This document shows, in pieces, positions 27,911-41,832 of a DNA stretch of 64,000 nt. The number at the start of each line of letters is the position of its first letter. The stretch's first letter is position 1. Under the pieces are notes generated by a model. The model was not told where the DNA came from and ran no database searches. It was given only the letters and a program-made list of their open reading frames with translations. The stretch is taken from positions 1 to 64,000 of the forward strand of contig NZ_JAPESW010000007.1 in the NCBI RefSeq assembly GCF_028527925.1, written 5' to 3'. A program made the translations under genes and the position numbers. The stretch is from Cellulomonas fimi (GTDB lineage: Bacteria; Actinomycetota; Actinomycetes; Actinomycetales; Cellulomonadaceae).

Positions 27911-29113
27911 ATGACTGCGTACCTCGACCACGCGGCGACCACGCCGATGCTCCCGGAGGCCGCGCGCGTGCTCACCGAGCAGCTCGCGCGCCCGGGCAAC
28001 CCGTCGTCGCTGCACGGGTCCGGGCGGGCGGCGCGACGCGTCGTCGAGGAGGCCCGGGAGACGGCGGCGGCGGCGCTCGGGGCGCGCCCGAGCGAGGTCG
28101 TCTGGACGTCGGGCGGGACCGAGGCGGACAACCTCGCGGTCAAGGGGCTCTTCTGGGCGCGGCGCACGCAGGACCCGGCGCGGCGGCGGATCCTCGTGTC
28201 GGCGGTCGAGCACCACGCGGTGCTGGACCCGGCGTTCTGGATGGCGGAGCACGCGGGCGCCGAGCTCGTCCTGCTCCCGGTCGACGCCGACGGCGTGGTG
28301 GACGTCGACGCGCTGCGCGACGAGCTCGACCAGAACGGCGCGCAGGCGGCGCTGCTCTCGGTCATGTGGGCGAACAACGAGGTCGGCGCGCTGCAGCCGC
28401 TCGACGACGTCGTCGCGCTCGCGCGGCGCCACGGGGTCCCGGTGCACGCCGACGCGGTGCAGGCCGTCGGGCAGGTGCCGGTCGACTTCGCGGCGTCGGG
28501 CCTCGACGCGATGACCGTCTCGGGGCACAAGCTCGGCGGGCCCGGCGGGGTCGGGGCGCTGCTCGCGCGGCGCGGGCTCGACCTCACGCCCGTGCTGCAC
28601 GGCGGCGGGCAGGAGCGCGGCGTCCGGTCGGGCACGCTCGCGGCACCGCTGATCGCGTCGTTCGCGGCGGCGCTCGACGAGGCCGTGCGCGAGCGACCGG
28701 CGTACGCGGCACGCGTGGGCGCGCTGCGCGACCGGCTCGTCGCGGGCGTGCGGGCCGCCGTGCCGGACGCGGTCCTGCGCGGTCCGGCCGACACCGGCCG
28801 GCGCCTGCCCGCGAACGCGCACTTCACGTTCCCCGGCTGCGAGGGCGACTCGCTGCTGTACCTGCTCGACTCCGCGGGGGTCGAGGCGTCCACCGGGTCG
28901 GCGTGCCAGGCGGGCGTGCCGCGGCCGAGCCACGTGCTGCTCGCGATGGGGGTCGACGAGGACGACGCGCGCGGCGCGCTGCGGTTCTCGCTCGGGCACA
29001 CGTCGACCGACGCGGACGTCGCGGCGCTGCACGCGGCCCTCCCGGCGGTCGTCGAGCGCGCGCGGGCCGCGGGGCTCGCCGGTCGGGGGAGCACCCCGGC
29101 GGTGATGGCCTGA
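27911..29113 (+). CDS. iscS: cysteine desulfurase
   Basis: The 400-residue PLP enzyme takes sulfur from cysteine to form a persulfide. It starts [10 protein letters not shown], has [21 protein letters not shown] and [13 protein letters not shown] lysine 207 in [10 protein letters not shown], and the catalytic loop cysteine 332 in STGSACQAG. Its stop overlaps the mnmA start (TGATG), so it most likely supplies sulfur to MnmA for tRNA 2-thiolation. It could equally serve Fe-S assembly. Confidence 0.93.
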   Translation: MTAYLDHAATTPMLPEAARVLTEQLARPGNPSSLHGSGRAARRVVEEARETAAAALGARPSEVVWTSGGTEADNLAVKGLFWARRTQDPARRRILVSAVEHHAVLDPAFWMAEHAGAELVLLPVDADGVVDVDALRDELDQNGAQAALLSVMWANNEVGALQPLDDVVALARRHGVPVHADAVQAVGQVPVDFAASGLDAMTVSGHKLGGPGGVGALLARRGLDLTPVLHGGGQERGVRSGTLAAPLIASFAAALDEAVRERPAYAARVGALRDRLVAGVRAAVPDAVLRGPADTGRRLPANAHFTFPGCEGDSLLYLLDSAGVEASTGSACQAGVPRPSHVLLAMGVDEDDARGALRFSLGHTSTDADVAALHAALPAVVERARAAGLAGRGSTPAVMA

Positions 29114-30252
29114 TGCGCGTGCTGGCCGCCCTGTCCGGCGGCGTCGACTCCGCGGTCGCGGCCGCGCGCGCGGTCGACGCCGGGCACGACGTCGTCGGCG
29201 TGCACATGGCGCTGTCCCGCACGCGCGACCAGTTCCGCACCGGCTCGCGCGGGTGCTGCTCGATCGAGGACGCGGGCGACGCGCGCCGGGCCGCGGACGT
29301 CCTCGGCATCCCGTACTACGTGTGGGACCTGTCCGAGCGGTTCGAGGACACCGTCGTCGCCGACTTCCTCAGCGAGTACGAGGCAGGCCGCACCCCCAAC
29401 CCGTGCGTCCGGTGCAACGAGCACATCAAGTTCGCGGCGCTGCTCGACAAGGCCCTCGCGCTCGGCTTCGACGCCGTCTGCACCGGGCACTACGCGCGCA
29501 TCGAGGTCGGCGACGACGGCACGCGCGAGCTGCACCGCGCGCGCGACGCCGCGAAGGACCAGTCGTACGTGCTCGCCGTGATGGGGCCCGAGCGGCTCGC
29601 GCGGTCGCTGTTCCCGCTCGGCGACGTCGCGTCCAAGGAGGCGACGCGCGCCGAGGCCGCCGCGCGGGGGCTGTCGGTGTCGGCCAAGCCGGACTCCTAC
29701 GACATCTGCTTCGTCGCCGACGGCGACACCCAGGGCTTCCTGCGCGACCGGCTCGGGTCCCGTGAGGGCGAGATCGTCGACACGTCCGGCGCGGTCGTCG
29801 GGCGGCACGACGGCGCGTACGCGTACACCGTCGGGCAGCGCAAGGGGCTCGCGCTGGGACGGCCGGCGCCCGACGGGAAGCCGCGGTACGTGCTGTCCGT
29901 CGAGCCGGTGCGGAACCGGGTCGTCGTGGGCTCGGCCGAGGAGCTGGCCGTCGGGACGGTGGACGCCGACCGTGCGGTGTGGTTCGACGCGCCCGGACGT
30001 GCGCCGTTCGCGTGCGAGGTGCAGGTGCGTGCGCACGGGGTGCCGGTGCCTGCGGTCGGGACGGCGACACCGGAGGGCACGCTGCGCGTCGACGTGGACG
30101 CGAGCGCGGGCCTGCGCGGCGTGGCACCGGGGCAGTCGCTCGTCGTGTACGACGGCACGCGCGTGCTGGGGCAGGCGACCGTGACGGGCACGCGCCGGCC
30201 GGCGTCGGCGGGCCCAGCGCTCGGCACGGTCGCCGCGGGCGTGCGCCGGTGA
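29113..30252 (+). CDS. mnmA: tRNA-specific 2-thiouridylase
   Basis: The 379-residue enzyme makes 2-thiouridine at wobble position 34. The PP-loop [10 protein letters not shown] binds ATP. The two redox cysteines are C98 in NPCVRCN and C199 in DICFVADGD, and GHYARIE and [12 protein letters not shown] are family motifs. It is coupled to the desulfurase gene upstream, and its stop overlaps the next GTG (GTGA). The desulfurase-mnmA-metE-like-ligA order matches the conserved actinobacterial arrangement known from Mycobacterium. Confidence 0.95.
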   Translation: MRVLAALSGGVDSAVAAARAVDAGHDVVGVHMALSRTRDQFRTGSRGCCSIEDAGDARRAADVLGIPYYVWDLSERFEDTVVADFLSEYEAGRTPNPCVRCNEHIKFAALLDKALALGFDAVCTGHYARIEVGDDGTRELHRARDAAKDQSYVLAVMGPERLARSLFPLGDVASKEATRAEAAARGLSVSAKPDSYDICFVADGDTQGFLRDRLGSREGEIVDTSGAVVGRHDGAYAYTVGQRKGLALGRPAPDGKPRYVLSVEPVRNRVVVGSAEELAVGTVDADRAVWFDAPGRAPFACEVQVRAHGVPVPAVGTATPEGTLRVDVDASAGLRGVAPGQSLVVYDGTRVLGQATVTGTRRPASAGPALGTVAAGVRR

Positions 30253-31277
30253 GCGGCCGTCCCGGGGTCAGCGGCACGGGGCCCTGGCCGGGCACGGACG
30301 CCCTCGAGGCGCAGTCGACGGTCGTCGGCGACCTCGTCGAGGCCCCGTCCGAGGTGCAGGGCCTGCCGTTCACGGTGCTGCTGCCCGCACGCGGGCCGTG
30401 GGGCGACCGGGCCGGTCACGCGGCGGCGGTGCTCGAGGAGCTGCCCACCGAGCTCGGGCCGCACGGGTGGAAGCTCGCCGACCGGCCCGGAGGCGACCTC
30501 GCCCGGGCGCGCGCGTTCGTCCGCGAGGACCTCGACGCGCTCGCGGTCGCCGCGCACGGGTACACCGGACCGCTCGTGGTGCCCGTCGCCGGCCCGCTGA
30601 CGCTCGCCGCGAGCCTCTACCTCGCGCGCGGCGACCGTGTGCTGTCCGACGCCGGCGCGGTCCGCGAGCTCGCGGAGTCGCTCGCGCTCGGTGCGGGCCA
30701 GCACGTCGCCGCCGTCCGGCGCGTCGTGCCCGGTGCCGAGGTCACCGTGCTGCTGCACGAGCCGCTGCTCGCGCAGGTCGTCGCGGGCGTCCTGCCGACG
30801 TTCTCCGGGTACGCGGCGCTGCGCGCGGTGCGCGGGCCCGTCGCGGCCGAGCGGGTCGGGACCGTCGCGGCCGGCGTGCGGGCCGCCGGGGCCTCCGCCG
30901 TGGCGGTGCACGGCGGGACGGCCTGGGCGGCGGTGCCCGCGATCCGTGCGGCGGGGGTCGACGGGCTCGCGCTCGCGGTCGGCGGGATCGGCGAGCAGGG
31001 CTGGGAGCGGGTCGCGGAGGCCGTGGAGGGCGGGCTGCGGCTGTGGGCCGAGCTCCCTCCGCAGGCGTCGTCGCAGTGCGCAGGACCCGACGTCGTCGGG
31101 CAGGCGGACGTGCTCACGCGGCCGTGGCGGTCCGTCGGGCTGCCGCAGGCGGGGCTCACGGACGTGGTGCTGCTGGCCGGCGAGGCGCCCGGGCGGTCGT
31201 CGCCCGACGACGCGCGCGCGGCCCTGGCCGGGCTCGTGCGGGCCGGCCGGATCGTGGCGGAACGAGCGGAGGCATGA
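30249..31277 (+). CDS. MetE C-terminal-like protein with lost zinc ligands
   Basis: The 342-residue protein is of the cobalamin-independent methionine synthase C-terminal type that sits between mnmA and ligA in actinobacteria. The barrel strands are visible ([29 protein letters not shown]). The zinc site should read H-x-C in the strand [10 protein letters not shown], but here it is H221-G-G, and I see no counterpart of the final zinc cysteine near the C-terminus. Catalysis of methyl transfer to homocysteine by the known mechanism is therefore unlikely. GTG 30249 overlaps the mnmA stop and the stop overlaps the next ATG, so it is part of the operon. Confidence 0.75.
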   Translation: MSGRPGVSGTGPWPGTDALEAQSTVVGDLVEAPSEVQGLPFTVLLPARGPWGDRAGHAAAVLEELPTELGPHGWKLADRPGGDLARARAFVREDLDALAVAAHGYTGPLVVPVAGPLTLAASLYLARGDRVLSDAGAVRELAESLALGAGQHVAAVRRVVPGAEVTVLLHEPLLAQVVAGVLPTFSGYAALRAVRGPVAAERVGTVAAGVRAAGASAVAVHGGTAWAAVPAIRAAGVDGLALAVGGIGEQGWERVAEAVEGGLRLWAELPPQASSQCAGPDVVGQADVLTRPWRSVGLPQAGLTDVVLLAGEAPGRSSPDDARAALAGLVRAGRIVAERAEA

Positions 31278-31699
31278 GCGAGGCGATGACCGGACCGACG
31301 AACGAGCCGCTGAGCACGGGCCCCACCCCGCGGCGGCCGCTGCTGCACTCACGCCGCCAGGCCCTCGGGGTGCTGGTCGCGACCGGCGCCGCGATCGTGG
31401 GCATCGTCGTGCTCGTGGTGCTCTGGTCGTCCGTCGGGGCGCGGACCCTGGAGGCGTCGGCCGCGGGCGGCGAGCCGTGCCTCGAGGCGTACGCGGCGGA
31501 CGACGCCGGCGCCGAGGTGTCGTACGGGGCGATGCCCCCGCAGGCGGTCTGCTCGTGGGAGGTCGACGGCGAGCGGCAGGAGGTCGTCGTCACGGCGGCG
31601 CCCACGGCGCTCGCGGTGACCGCGACGGTGCTGGCCGTCGGGGGCGTGATCGGCGCGGTGGCGCTGCTCGTCGTGCCGCGGGTGCGCGACGCGCGCTGA
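31274..31699 (+). CDS. small two-helix membrane protein
   Basis: This 141-residue protein has a basic N-terminal segment, a membrane helix (about 31-51), a roughly 55-residue probably external loop with two cysteines (GEPCLEAY and QAVCSWEV), and a second helix near the C-terminus (about 107-131). The paired cysteines suggest a disulfide. ATG 31274 overlaps the previous stop (ATGA). Function is unknown; similar small membrane proteins occupy this position upstream of ligA in related actinobacteria. Confidence 0.8.
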   Translation: MSEAMTGPTNEPLSTGPTPRRPLLHSRRQALGVLVATGAAIVGIVVLVVLWSSVGARTLEASAAGGEPCLEAYAADDAGAEVSYGAMPPQAVCSWEVDGERQEVVVTAAPTALAVTATVLAVGGVIGAVALLVVPRVRDAR

Positions 31700-35478
<3,779 letters not shown>

Positions 35479-35518
35479 GCCTCACGAACACCACGCGGCA
35501 CGGGGTCGCGAGCGCGCG

Positions 35519-36700
35519 TCAGCCGACGAGCGCGTCGATCGCCGTCGGTGACAGGACGTGCTCGGCGGCCATCGCGGCCGCGCCGAGCACGCCCGCGCGC
35601 ACGCCGGTGCGGGTCGTGACGATCCGCAGGTGCTGCGTGGCGAGCGGGAGGGACCGGCGGTAGACGATCTCGCGGATCCCCGCGAGCAGGTGCTCACCGG
35701 CCTCGGCGACGATGCCGCCGACGACGATCATCGACGGGTTGAGCAGGCTCACGCACGCGGCGAGCACCTCGCCGATGTGCCGGCCCGCCTCGCGCACCTC
35801 GCGCCCGGCGGCGACGTCCCCGGCGCGGACGAGTGCGACGACGTCGGCGCTGCTGCCGGCGGCGAGCCCCTGCTCGCGCAGCGCCGTCGCGATCGCGGGC
35901 CCGGCGGCGACGGCCTCGAGGCAGCCGGTGTTGCCGCACCGGCAGGGCAGGTCCAGCCCGCCGGGGACCGCGATGTGGCCGAGGTCGCCCGCGGCGCCCT
36001 GCGCACCTCGGCGGATCTCGCCGTCGGAGATGATCCCGGCGCCGATGCCGGTCGCGACCTTGACGAACAGCAGGTGGTCGACCGTGCGCCACGCCGTGGC
36101 GTGCTCGCCGAGCGCCATGATGTTGACGTCGTTGTCGACGAGGACGGGCACGCCGAGCAGGCGCGTGAGGTGGCCGGGGACGTCGGCGTCGTCCCAGCCG
36201 GGCATGATCGGCGGGTTGATCGGGCGGCCCGTGGAGTGCTCGACCGGGCCGGGCAGGCCGACGCCGACGCTGACGAGGTCGTGCGGGTCGCGTCGGGCGC
36301 TCGCGAGCAGCTGCCGGCCGAGCTCGGCGACGCGGTCCAGCACGGGCGTCGGGCCGTCGGCGATGGCGATGGCCTCCCCGTGCTCGGCGAGGACGGTGCC
36401 CGCGAGGTCCGTGACCGCGAGGCGGGCGTGCGTGGCGCCGAGGTCGACGGCGAGGACGACGCGCGCCGCGGGGTTGAACGCGAACGTGGCGGGGGGCCGG
36501 CCTCCGGTCGAGGTGGCCTCGCCCGCGGGGGACACGAGGCCGGAGCCGAGGAGCGCGTCGACGCGCGCGGCGATGGTCGAGCGGGCCTGACCGGTGAGGG
36601 TGGCCAGGTCGGAGCGGGTGCGGGGCTGCCCGTCGCGGAGGAGCTGGAACATCTCGCCGACCCCGGTCGGACGTGGTGCGGTCCGGGTCAGCTCGTCCAT
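35519..36700 (-). CDS. ROK-family transcriptional repressor
   Basis: The 393-residue regulator has a winged helix at about 13-57 (MFQLLRDGQPRTRSDLATLT, STIAARVDALLGSGLV) and a ROK domain with VDNDVNIMALGEH and the zinc cluster CRCGNTGCLE. It is divergent from the ribose-type ABC transporter operon and probably controls it through the inverted repeat at 36765-36790. ATG 36700 is the assumed start; GTG 36706 is possible. It converges with the tandem GNAT gene across 40 bases with no hairpin visible. Confidence 0.9.
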   Translation of the reverse strand: MDELTRTAPRPTGVGEMFQLLRDGQPRTRSDLATLTGQARSTIAARVDALLGSGLVSPAGEATSTGGRPPATFAFNPAARVVLAVDLGATHARLAVTDLAGTVLAEHGEAIAIADGPTPVLDRVAELGRQLLASARRDPHDLVSVGVGLPGPVEHSTGRPINPPIMPGWDDADVPGHLTRLLGVPVLVDNDVNIMALGEHATAWRTVDHLLFVKVATGIGAGIISDGEIRRGAQGAAGDLGHIAVPGGLDLPCRCGNTGCLEAVAAGPAIATALREQGLAAGSSADVVALVRAGDVAAGREVREAGRHIGEVLAACVSLLNPSMIVVGGIVAEAGEHLLAGIREIVYRRSLPLATQHLRIVTTRTGVRAGVLGAAAMAAEHVLSPTAIDALVG

Positions 36701-36764
36701 GCGCACAGTGAACCATCCCGTCTTTCGTCGATCACGTTCGCATAACTGTGCCACGCCGCAGGCA

Positions 36765-36801
36765 ACTTTTGCTTGACCATCGTCAAAAGTGCCCCTAGGT
36801 T
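36765..36801 (+). promoter_or_regulatory. promoter with repressor operator for the ABC operon
   Basis: TTGACC (36773-36778), 17 bases, TAGGTT (36796-36801) forms a promoter whose -10 ends 6 bases before ATG 36808, so the transcript should be leaderless. Perfect arms ACTTTTG (36765-36771) and CAAAAGT (36784-36790) flank the -35, and TTGAC/GTCAA is nested within. A bound ROK protein would cover the -35 and spacer. Confidence 0.75.
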
Positions 36802-36807
36802 CGCCGC

Positions 36808-38358
36808 ATGGTCACCGACGACCGACAGACCGACCGACCGGGCGCCACCTCGCCCGACCGTCCGATCCTCCAGATGCGCGGCATCGTCAAGCAGTTCCCC
36901 GGTGCCCGCGCCCTCGACGGCGTGGACCTCGACGTCCGCGCGGGCGAGGTCCACTGCCTCCTCGGCCAGAACGGCGCCGGGAAGTCCACGCTCATCAAGG
37001 TGCTCGCGGGCGCGCACCAGCCCGACGACGGGGAGATCCTCGTCGACGGCGCGCCCGTCACCATCGCCAACCCCGTCGCGGGCCTGCGCCTCGGCGTCGC
37101 GACGATGTACCAGGAGCTCGACGTCGTCGACGGCCTCTCGGTCGCGGAGAACGTGTACCTGGGGCACGAGCTCGCGAGCGGCGGCTTCACGCAGCGCCGG
37201 GCCGCCACGCAGCGGACGCGTGAGGTCCTGCGCCGCCTGGGCCACGGCGACGTGTCCCCGCACCGCGAGGTCGGGTCGCTGCCGGCCGCGGGCAAGCAGA
37301 TCGTCAGCATGGCGCGCGCGCTCTCGCACGACGCGCGCGTCATCGTCATGGACGAGCCGTCCGCGGTGCTCGACAGCGAGGAGGTCGCCAACCTCTTCCG
37401 CGTCGTGCGCGAGCTCACCGCGCAGGGCGTCGCCGTCGTGTACATCTCGCACCGGCTCGAGGAGATCCGGCAGATCGGCGACCGCATCACGGTGCTCAAG
37501 GACGGCCGCACGGTCGCGACGGGGCTGCCCGTCGCGAGCACGCCGACCGACGAGCTCATCCGCCTCATGACCGGCCGCACGGTCGAGTACGCGATCCCGC
37601 GCCGCCCGGCGGTCGCCGCCGACGCGCCCGTCGTGCTGTCCGTCGACGGGCTCACCGTGCGCGGCGAGTTCCAGGACGTCTCGTTCGACGTCCGCGCGGG
37701 CGAGGTGGTCGGGCTCGCGGGGCTCGTCGGGTCGGGCCGGTCGGAGGTGCTCGAGACCGTCTTCGGCGCCCGCCGCCCCACCGCCGGCACCGTCACCGTC
37801 GACGGGAAGCGGGTCCGCCCCGGGACGGTCGGCGCCGCGGTCCGCGCCGGCATCGGCCTGTGCCCCGAGGAGCGCAAGAGCCAGGGTCTGCTGCTCGACG
37901 AGCCCGTCTACCGCAACATCACGCTGTCCACGTTCGCCCGGACCGCCCGTGCCAGCTTCCTCGACGAGGTCACCGAGAAGCGCACCGCGCGCGAGCAGAT
38001 CGAGGCGCTCGACCTGCGCCCGGCCGACCCCGAGCGCACCGCCCGCACCCTGTCCGGCGGCAACCAGCAGAAGGTGCTGCTCGCGCGCTGGCTCGTGCAC
38101 GGCTGCCGGGTGCTGCTGCTCGACGAGCCCACGCGCGGCGTCGACGTCGGCGCACGCGCCGAGATCTACGGGATCGTCGCCGACCTGACCGCCCAGGGCG
38201 TCGCCGTCGTCGTCGTGTCCAGCGAGATCGAGGAGGTGCTCGGCCTGGCCGACCGCGTCCTCGTGCTGTCCGAAGGCAGGGTCGTGCACACCGGCCCCGC
38301 GTCCGAGATCGACGAGCACCGCGTGCTCGACCTCGTCATGGAAGGAAGTGCCGCGTGA
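36808..38358 (+). CDS. ribose-type sugar ABC transporter ATPase
   Basis: The 516-residue protein is a tandem ATPase of the CUT2 class (RbsA/XylG/MglA-like). The first domain has Walker A GQNGAGKSTLIK and VIVMDEPSAVLD. The second has a degenerate P-loop region (GLVGSGRSEVLE), signature LSGGNQQKVLLAR and LLLDEPTRGVDVGA. It powers sugar uptake with the permease and binding protein that follow. Translation probably begins at the first base of the mRNA. Confidence 0.94.
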   Translation: MVTDDRQTDRPGATSPDRPILQMRGIVKQFPGARALDGVDLDVRAGEVHCLLGQNGAGKSTLIKVLAGAHQPDDGEILVDGAPVTIANPVAGLRLGVATMYQELDVVDGLSVAENVYLGHELASGGFTQRRAATQRTREVLRRLGHGDVSPHREVGSLPAAGKQIVSMARALSHDARVIVMDEPSAVLDSEEVANLFRVVRELTAQGVAVVYISHRLEEIRQIGDRITVLKDGRTVATGLPVASTPTDELIRLMTGRTVEYAIPRRPAVAADAPVVLSVDGLTVRGEFQDVSFDVRAGEVVGLAGLVGSGRSEVLETVFGARRPTAGTVTVDGKRVRPGTVGAAVRAGIGLCPEERKSQGLLLDEPVYRNITLSTFARTARASFLDEVTEKRTAREQIEALDLRPADPERTARTLSGGNQQKVLLARWLVHGCRVLLLDEPTRGVDVGARAEIYGIVADLTAQGVAVVVVSSEIEEVLGLADRVLVLSEGRVVHTGPASEIDEHRVLDLVMEGSAA

Positions 38359-39428
38359 GCGAGCAGGGAACCTCCGCCTCGGCCTCCGCGCGTGTCCCCG
38401 CGGCGGACGAGTCCGCGCGCATCGAGAAGACCGGCGGAGCGACCGCCGTCGACCGCCGCGCCCGCAACCCGCTCCGAGGTGCGGCAGGCCGCAACCTGGG
38501 CCTCGTCATCGCGCTCGTGCTGGTGTGCCTCGTCGGCGTCATCACCGCGGGGGAGCGGTTCGCGAGCATCGACAACCTCATGACGATCCTGCGGCTCGCC
38601 GCGGTGCTCGGCGTGATCTCGATCGGCATGACCTTCGTCATCACCGGCGGCGGCATCGACCTGTCCGTCGGGTCCGTCATCGGGCTGTCGTCCGTGTGGG
38701 CGTCGACCCTCGCGACGCAGACGATGGCGCAGAACTTCCACTGGTCCGTCATGGTGTTCACCGCGCTCGCCGTCGGCCTGGGCGCCGGCCTCGTCAACGG
38801 GGTGCTCATCGCGTACGGCAGGGTGGTCGCGTTCATCGCGACGCTCGCGATGATGGTCGCCGCCCGCGGGCTCGCCGAGATGATCGCGAACCGCCAGACG
38901 CAGGTCGTCCGGGTCCCCGCCTTCTCCGACGTCTTCCGCCTCCAGCCTCTCGGCGTGCCGATGCTCGTCTGGATCTTCGCGGTCGTCGCCGTCGTCGGCT
39001 GGGTCCTGCTCAACCGGACCACGTTCGGCCGCCGGACGGTCGCGGTCGGCGGCAACCCGGAGGCCGCACGCCTGGCCGGGATCAACGTCAAGCGTCACAC
39101 GATGTACCTGTACGCGCTGGTGGGCCTCACCGCCGGCATCGGCGGCGTCATGTTCCTCGGCCGCACGACGGCCGGCTCGTCCACCAACGGCCTCTACTAC
39201 GAGCTCGACGCCATCGCCGCCGTGGTCGTCGGCGGCACGCTCCTCGCGGGCGGCCGCGGCACGATCGTCGGCACCGTCCTCGGTGTCCTCATCTTCACGA
39301 CGCTGCGGAACGTCTTCACGCAGAACAACCTGTCCATCTCCGCGCAGGCGGTCGCGATCGGCGTGATCATCGTCGCCGCCGTCATGCTGCAGCAGCGCAT
39401 CGCGGAGCGGTCGCGCGCCGTCACGTAG
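38355..39428 (+). CDS. ribose-type sugar ABC transporter permease
   Basis: The 357-residue permease follows the RbsC pattern: a hydrophilic 45-residue head, then about nine membrane helices. It has ITGGGIDLSVGSVIGLSSV, VNGVLIAYGRVVAFIATLAMM and GGNPEAARLAGINVKR, the family loop. GTG 38355 overlaps the ATPase stop, with GGAAGG upstream. Confidence 0.93.
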   Translation: MSEQGTSASASARVPAADESARIEKTGGATAVDRRARNPLRGAAGRNLGLVIALVLVCLVGVITAGERFASIDNLMTILRLAAVLGVISIGMTFVITGGGIDLSVGSVIGLSSVWASTLATQTMAQNFHWSVMVFTALAVGLGAGLVNGVLIAYGRVVAFIATLAMMVAARGLAEMIANRQTQVVRVPAFSDVFRLQPLGVPMLVWIFAVVAVVGWVLLNRTTFGRRTVAVGGNPEAARLAGINVKRHTMYLYALVGLTAGIGGVMFLGRTTAGSSTNGLYYELDAIAAVVVGGTLLAGGRGTIVGTVLGVLIFTTLRNVFTQNNLSISAQAVAIGVIIVAAVMLQQRIAERSRAVT

Positions 39429-39494
39429 ACCCCGCTGTCCCCGTCCCTCGCACCCCCTGACAGCACCGCAGCATCCCGATCAAGGAGGATCGTC

Positions 39495-40544
39495 ATGTCC
39501 GCACCCCTGCGCCGCCGCTGGCTCGCCCTCGCCGGCACCGCCGCAGCCCTCGCCCTCGTGGTGGGCTGCACGTCCAACACCCCGCAGGACACGTCCGGCG
39601 ACAGCACAGGCGCCGCCGCCGTCCCGGGCACCGAGAACGACGAGCCGGGCGACACCGTCACCATCGGCTTCTCCGCGCCCGCCGCCGACCACGGCTGGAT
39701 GGCGGCCATCACCAAGGCCGCCGTCGCGGAGGCCGGCAAGTACGAGGACGTCGAGCTCGTCCAGGCCGAGGCCACGAACGACGTGAACCTGCAGATCAGC
39801 CAGATCGAGCAGTTCATCAACGACGGCGTCGACGCGATCGTGCTGCTGCCGTTCGACGGTGCCGCGCTCACCGAGGTCGCGACGCAGGCCATGGAGGCCG
39901 GCATCGTCGTCGTCAACGTCGACCGCGAGTTCGACGACCCGAACGCCGCCCGCACGACCGTGCTCGGCGACAACTACGGCATGGGCGTCTCGGCCGGCCA
40001 CTACATCTGCGAGCAGCTCGGCGGCACGGCCGGCGCCAAGGTCGCGGAGATCGCCGGCATCGACTCGCTGCCGCTCACGCAGGACCGCAGCCGCGGCTTC
40101 TCCGACGCGCTCGCCGACTGCGGGCTCGAGGTGAGCAACCGCGTGGCCGCCGACTTCACCGTCCAGGGCGGCGAGGCCGCCGCGGCGAACCTGCTGCAGG
40201 CCGCGCCCGAGCTCGACGCGATCTGGAACCACGACGACGACCAGGGCGTCGGCGTCATGGCGGCGATCGAGAACGCGGGCCGCGACGAGTTCTTCATGGT
40301 CGGCGGCGCCGGCTCGAAGAACGTCATGGACGCGATCAAGGCCGACAACTCGGTGCTCAAGGCCACGGTCATCTACCCCTCGACGCAGGCCGCCGACGGC
40401 ATCAAGCTCGCGCGTCTGCTCGTGCAGCAGAAGGCGATGAGCGACCTGGTCGAGGTCGAGGTGCCGCGCACCGTCCAGCTGTACGCGCCGGTCGTGACGA
40501 AGGAGAACGTCGACCAGTACCTGCCGACGGCCTTCGAGTCCTGA
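39495..40544 (+). CDS. sugar-binding lipoprotein of the ribose-type transporter
   Basis: The 349-residue type 1 periplasmic-binding-fold protein has a lipoprotein signal (LALAGTAAALALVVGC, lipid-modified Cys about residue 24). The core has TIGFSAPAADHGWMAAI, a QISQIEQFINDGVDAIVLLP helix-strand, and NHDDDQGVGVMAAIENAG near the hinge, as in RbsB-like proteins. AAGGAGG (39482-39488) gives a strong ribosome site. The 14-bp hairpin just after the stop would protect or partly terminate the message, raising its level over the downstream enzymes. The ligand is unknown. Confidence 0.92.
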   Translation: MSAPLRRRWLALAGTAAALALVVGCTSNTPQDTSGDSTGAAAVPGTENDEPGDTVTIGFSAPAADHGWMAAITKAAVAEAGKYEDVELVQAEATNDVNLQISQIEQFINDGVDAIVLLPFDGAALTEVATQAMEAGIVVVNVDREFDDPNAARTTVLGDNYGMGVSAGHYICEQLGGTAGAKVAEIAGIDSLPLTQDRSRGFSDALADCGLEVSNRVAADFTVQGGEAAAANLLQAAPELDAIWNHDDDQGVGVMAAIENAGRDEFFMVGGAGSKNVMDAIKADNSVLKATVIYPSTQAADGIKLARLLVQQKAMSDLVEVEVPRTVQLYAPVVTKENVDQYLPTAFES

Positions 40545-40552
40545 CCGACCCC

Positions 40553-40587
40553 GCGCCGGGCGGGCGATCCGCACGCCCGCCCGGCGC
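40553..40587 (+). terminator. 14-bp hairpin between binding protein and dehydrogenase genes
   Basis: Perfect arms at 40553-40566 and 40574-40587 enclose a 7-base loop, 8 bases after the binding-protein stop and 11 bases before the next AAGGAGG. It is either a partial terminator or a 3'-end stabiliser within the operon. Confidence 0.7.
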
Positions 40588-40609
40588 ACCCTCGACGCAA
40601 GGAGGAACC

Positions 40610-41830
40610 GTGTCCGCACCCGACACGCTCCCGCGGCTCGGCATCGGCATGGTGGGGTACGCCTTCATGGGCGTGGCGCACTCGCAGGCCTGGCGCAACG
40701 CCCCGCGCTTCTTCGAGCTCCCGATGCACCCGGACCTCGCCGTCGTGGCGGGCCGGAACGCCGACGCCGTGCGCGCCGCGGCCGACCGGCTGGGCTGGCG
40801 CGACACCGAGACCGACTGGAAGGCGCTCGTCGCGCGGGACGACGTCGACCTCGTCGACGTGTGCACGCCCGGCGACACGCACGCCGAGATCGCGGTGACC
40901 GCCCTGGAGGCGGGCAAGCACGTGCTGTGCGAGAAGCCGCTCGCGAACACCGTCGCGGAGGCCGAGGCGATGGTCCGCGCGGCCGACGCGGCCCGCTCGT
41001 CCGGCGCGCTCGCCATGGTCGGCTTCACCTACCGGCGCGTCCCGGCGATCCAGCTCGCGCAGCGGCTCGTCGCCGAGGGGCGCATCGGGACCGTCCGGCA
41101 CGTGCGCGCGCAGTACCTGCAGGACTGGATCGCCGACCCGCAGGCGCCGCTGTCGTGGCGCCTCGACAAGCAGAAGGCCGGGTCGGGGGCGCTCGGGGAC
41201 ATCGGCGCGCACGTCGTCGACCTGGCGCAGTTCATCACGGGCGAGCACCTCACCGGGGTGTCCGCGCTGCTGGAGACGTTCGTCAAGGAGCGCCCGCTCG
41301 CGGGCCAGTTCAGCGGGCTGTCGGGCAGCGGTGACGCGAGCGGCGCGACCGGCCCGGTCACCGTCGACGACGCCGCCGTCTTCCTCGCGCGGCTGTCCGG
41401 CGGCGGCCTCGCGACGTTCGAGGCGACCCGGTTCGCGTACGGCCGCAAGAACGCGATCCGTGTCGAGGTCAACGGCTCGGCCGGCTCGCTCGCGTTCGAC
41501 TTCGAGGACATGAACGTCCTGCACTACTTCGACGCGCGCCAGGACGCGTGGGAGGCCGGGTTCCGGCGCATCGTCGTGACCGAGCCCGAGCACGCCTACG
41601 TCGGCGCGTGGTGGCCCGCGGGCCACGGGCTCGGGTACGAGCACGCGTTCACGCACCAGGCCGTCGACCTGGTGAACGACGTCGCCGCGCACCGCCAGCC
41701 CCGCCCGTCGTTCGCCGACGGGCTGCAGGTGCAGCGCGTGCTCGACGCCGTCGAGCGCTCGGCCGCCGACCGCAGCACCTGGACCGACATCCCCGCACCG
41801 GCCCCCGCGCCGGCAGAGACGGAGGCCTGA
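40610..41830 (+). CDS. Gfo/Idh/MocA-family NAD(P)-dependent sugar dehydrogenase
   Basis: This 406-residue oxidoreductase has a Rossmann start ([14 protein letters not shown]), [31 protein letters not shown] with catalytic-type Lys109, and [14 protein letters not shown] holding the Asp/His pair. The [16 protein letters not shown] segment resembles dehydrogenases that oxidise a ring hydroxyl of glycosides, such as levoglucosan dehydrogenase (recalled similarity, not measured). GTG 40610 follows AAGGAGG (40599-40605). It is in the operon of the ribose-type transporter and two bases from the isomerase-like gene, so it should act on the imported sugar. Confidence 0.9.
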   Translation: MSAPDTLPRLGIGMVGYAFMGVAHSQAWRNAPRFFELPMHPDLAVVAGRNADAVRAAADRLGWRDTETDWKALVARDDVDLVDVCTPGDTHAEIAVTALEAGKHVLCEKPLANTVAEAEAMVRAADAARSSGALAMVGFTYRRVPAIQLAQRLVAEGRIGTVRHVRAQYLQDWIADPQAPLSWRLDKQKAGSGALGDIGAHVVDLAQFITGEHLTGVSALLETFVKERPLAGQFSGLSGSGDASGATGPVTVDDAAVFLARLSGGGLATFEATRFAYGRKNAIRVEVNGSAGSLAFDFEDMNVLHYFDARQDAWEAGFRRIVVTEPEHAYVGAWWPAGHGLGYEHAFTHQAVDLVNDVAAHRQPRPSFADGLQVQRVLDAVERSAADRSTWTDIPAPAPAPAETEA

Positions 41831-41832
41831 CG

